Shown: piece after piece, positions 62,486 through 63,774 of the stretch
Numbering within the stretch: position 1 is the first letter of the stretch
Layout: each line of letters opens with the position of its first letter
DNA from: Gemmatimonas sp.
Lineage (GTDB): Bacteria > Gemmatimonadota > Gemmatimonadetes > Gemmatimonadales > Gemmatimonadaceae
DNA length: 63,774 bases
NCBI GenBank assembly: GCA_011390805.1
Contig: JAABRT010000015.1
Location: forward strand, 1-63,774
Direction: 5' to 3'
Position numbers and translations under genes: made by a program
The notes under the pieces: model-generated
Databases searched by the model: none
The model's input: the letters and a program-made list of their open reading frames with translations, nothing else
Told to the model about the DNA's origin: nothing

Positions 62486-62915
62486 TTCCGGCAGCGGCGC
62501 TGCGGTGCCGTGCGGTGAATGGACCATAGCGTCGGACATCCGCGAGATCGACCGCGTGGTGCTGGCCGTTACGACACTGTGCGAAGCGGCCGGCTTTCCA
62601 CCCAAGGTGTGTCGGCTCAACGTGCCGGTTGCGCTCACCGAGGCCATTGCCAACGCCATTGAGCGCGGCAACGGTGGAGACGTCGCGCGCTCGGTGCGCG
62701 TGATGGCACGTATTGATGAGGCCGGACTGTGCGTCGAAGTGACTGACGAAGGCAACGGTTTTGATCTGGACGCTGCCCGGGCGCTCGCCACAGAAGATGG
62801 GTGGGTAGAGCGTGAAGACGGACGCGGTGTGTTTCTCATGTACGCGCTCATGGATCATGTGGAGACATCGTGCGATGCCGGTCACACGGTACGACTGGTG
62901 TTGCGCAAATCATGA
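62460..62915 (+). CDS. Anti-sigma regulatory factor, RsbW-like serine kinase/ATPase
   Basis: GHKL-fold kinase that would bind the STAS partner and a sigma factor or other target. The N box is LNVPVALTEAIANAIERG (Glu-x-x-x-Asn), the G1 box VTDEGNGFDLDAA, and G2-like GRGVFLMYALMDHVE. The start is GTG 62460 or ATG 62466. It overlaps the STAS gene upstream and the GAF gene downstream (ATGA). The target cannot be named, since no sigma factor is in view. Confidence 0.9.
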   Translation: MRMRSLVSDSGSGAAVPCGEWTIASDIREIDRVVLAVTTLCEAAGFPPKVCRLNVPVALTEAIANAIERGNGGDVARSVRVMARIDEAGLCVEVTDEGNGFDLDAARALATEDGWVEREDGRGVFLMYALMDHVETSCDAGHTVRLVLRKS

Positions 62916-63774
62916 ACACGTTGAGCGCCGTACTGGCGGCGTATCGTAGAGCCTCCGGTCGGGATGCTGCGCTGTGGGAGTGGCGCGCTCCCGATCAGCC
63001 GCCACTGATGGTGGCAGCTTCTGACGTGTTGTGTGCCGCGGCAACAGCGCTGCCCGATAGCGCACACGAAGACATCGCACACTGGGCCGGGCGTCGCGGA
63101 TGGCGGGCCTTCCCGGTTGGTACGAACATGCTGCCCGCATGGCTGGTGATTGCGCCCGCGTGTGCCGTGCGCGACGGGCAGGAGGAACGGCCCGGCAACG
63201 TGCAAGCCGAGGCGGTAGACGTTTTGCTCTCCGAGCTCGTGCCGCACGTGCGCCGACTGTTGCGTGAACGCGATGGAGCCACGCACGAACTGGCCGAACG
63301 CTACGAAGAAATCAGTCTACTTTACGCCATCGGCGAGCTGCTCGGCAGCGGCACCTCAGTGGAAGCGGCGGCGTTTACCGTACTGCGCGAGTTGGCGCAG
63401 ACTGTAGGTGCGGCACGTGGAGCACTCATGCTGCACGACCCGGTACGTGAAGTACTGGTACCGGCGGCGTTGTTGGGCATCACGCCGTCGGAAATGACGG
63501 TTGTGTCTGTGCGAGACGAGCGACTGCTGGCGGTGCGCGCCTTCACTACGGGGGAAACCTGCGTCGAAGATGGTGGCGCACCGTCACGCATCGGTGCGCC
63601 ATTGCTTGGCGCCGATGGCGGTCCGGTGCTGGCCGTACCCATTCGTCGCATTTCGTCGGCTGGTACAGTGGCGTTGGGCGCCGTGTTGCTGGCCGGTCGG
63701 GCGGGTGATGCGCCGTTCAGCGCCGGCGATCGCAAGCTGGTGACGGCGATTGCCTCGCAGGTGGGCACAACGCT
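62912..63774 (+). CDS. GAF-domain sensor protein, cut by the window end
   Basis: An ATG at 62912 opens a frame that stays open for 287 codons to the end of the window. Residues 1-130 resemble nothing I recognise. A helix (ERYEEISLLYAIGELLGSGT) leads into a GAF domain from about 145 onward (VLRELAQTVGAARGALMLHD, LAVPIRRI, LGAVLLAG, FSAGDRKLVTAIASQVG). In this context the missing C-terminus would most often be a PP2C (SpoIIE/RsbU) phosphatase or a histidine kinase. It overlaps the RsbW-like gene as ATGA. Confidence 0.85.
   Translation, partial: MNTLSAVLAAYRRASGRDAALWEWRAPDQPPLMVAASDVLCAAATALPDSAHEDIAHWAGRRGWRAFPVGTNMLPAWLVIAPACAVRDGQEERPGNVQAEAVDVLLSELVPHVRRLLRERDGATHELAERYEEISLLYAIGELLGSGTSVEAAAFTVLRELAQTVGAARGALMLHDPVREVLVPAALLGITPSEMTVVSVRDERLLAVRAFTTGETCVEDGGAPSRIGAPLLGADGGPVLAVPIRRISSAGTVALGAVLLAGRAGDAPFSAGDRKLVTAIASQVGTT

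Noticed and set aside
1..63774. CRISPR arrays, insertion sequences, prophage, integrases, rRNA
   Set aside because: No regularly spaced repeats, transposase or phage motifs, or rRNA segments were seen. Repeats found are short tandem arrays only.

Overview
This window is GC-rich, densely coded chromosomal DNA from a diderm (Gram-negative type) bacterium. I can support about 49 protein genes, two tRNA genes, four or five terminators and several regulatory or repeat sites. The diderm call rests on a TonB-dependent receptor, a lipid A deacylase (lpxR), heptose genes (gmhA, rfaE1), Gram-negative type signal peptides and a lipoprotein. My best guess at lineage is Gemmatimonadota (Gemmatimonadaceae). 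That is inference from gene content and style and was not tested by a search. I see no insertion sequence, prophage, integrase, CRISPR array, rRNA or plasmid function. The region is core genome with a few accessory outer-membrane and secreted enzymes. No stretch longer than 300 bases lacks a gene.

Layout. 0-11 kb: TPR protein with a huge acidic linker, aroQ, an M24 peptidase, accB, pilT, terminator, accC, comB, ftsK. 11-18 kb: TonB-dependent receptor behind a foldable leader, a glycerophosphodiester phosphodiesterase, and a minus-strand penicillin-acylase-like hydrolase with a small membrane protein. 18-30 kb: yraN, recA, recX, alaS, an unknown 112-residue protein, a PHP-type (CpsB-like) phosphatase, gmhA, an SDR oxidoreductase, cca, rarA, a LEA-type lipoprotein and hflX. 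30-38 kb, mostly minus strand: tRNA-Val, a UPF0182 membrane protein, a plus-strand cyanophycinase-like peptidase, fabF, tRNA-Met, a small outer-membrane protein and rfaE1. 37-47 kb: EamA transporter, asparaginase, CMD protein, obgE, dprA, hemW, hrcA, dnaJ, prmA, rsmE. 47-52 kb: 39-bp tandem repeats, a beta-propeller/amidohydrolase and lpxR. 52-64 kb: HIT protein, rpsU, yqeY, mutS2, dnaG, a zinc-ribbon protein, recJ, rsmD, coaD, pta, and an STAS / RsbW-like / GAF module cut by the window end.

How the genes work together. Fatty acid synthesis (accB, accC, fabF), DNA replication and repair (recA, recX, rarA, recJ, mutS2, dnaG, ftsK, dprA), protein quality control and ribosome work (hrcA, dnaJ, prmA, rsmE, rsmD, obgE, hflX, rpsU, alaS, cca) and envelope construction (gmhA, rfaE1, lpxR, TonB receptor) are the main themes.

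The most unusual features are in translation and control. Neighbouring genes overlap through NTGA junctions using all four possible first bases, including a gene whose only credible start is CTG. hflX appears to lack any ATG/GTG/TTG at its true start. A very AT-rich gap before the SDR gene, with the first part of that gene, carries three DnaA-box-like 9-mers. Palindromes overlap the probable recA promoter. Several genes look leaderless. I did not find a clearly new multi-gene defence or biosynthetic system.
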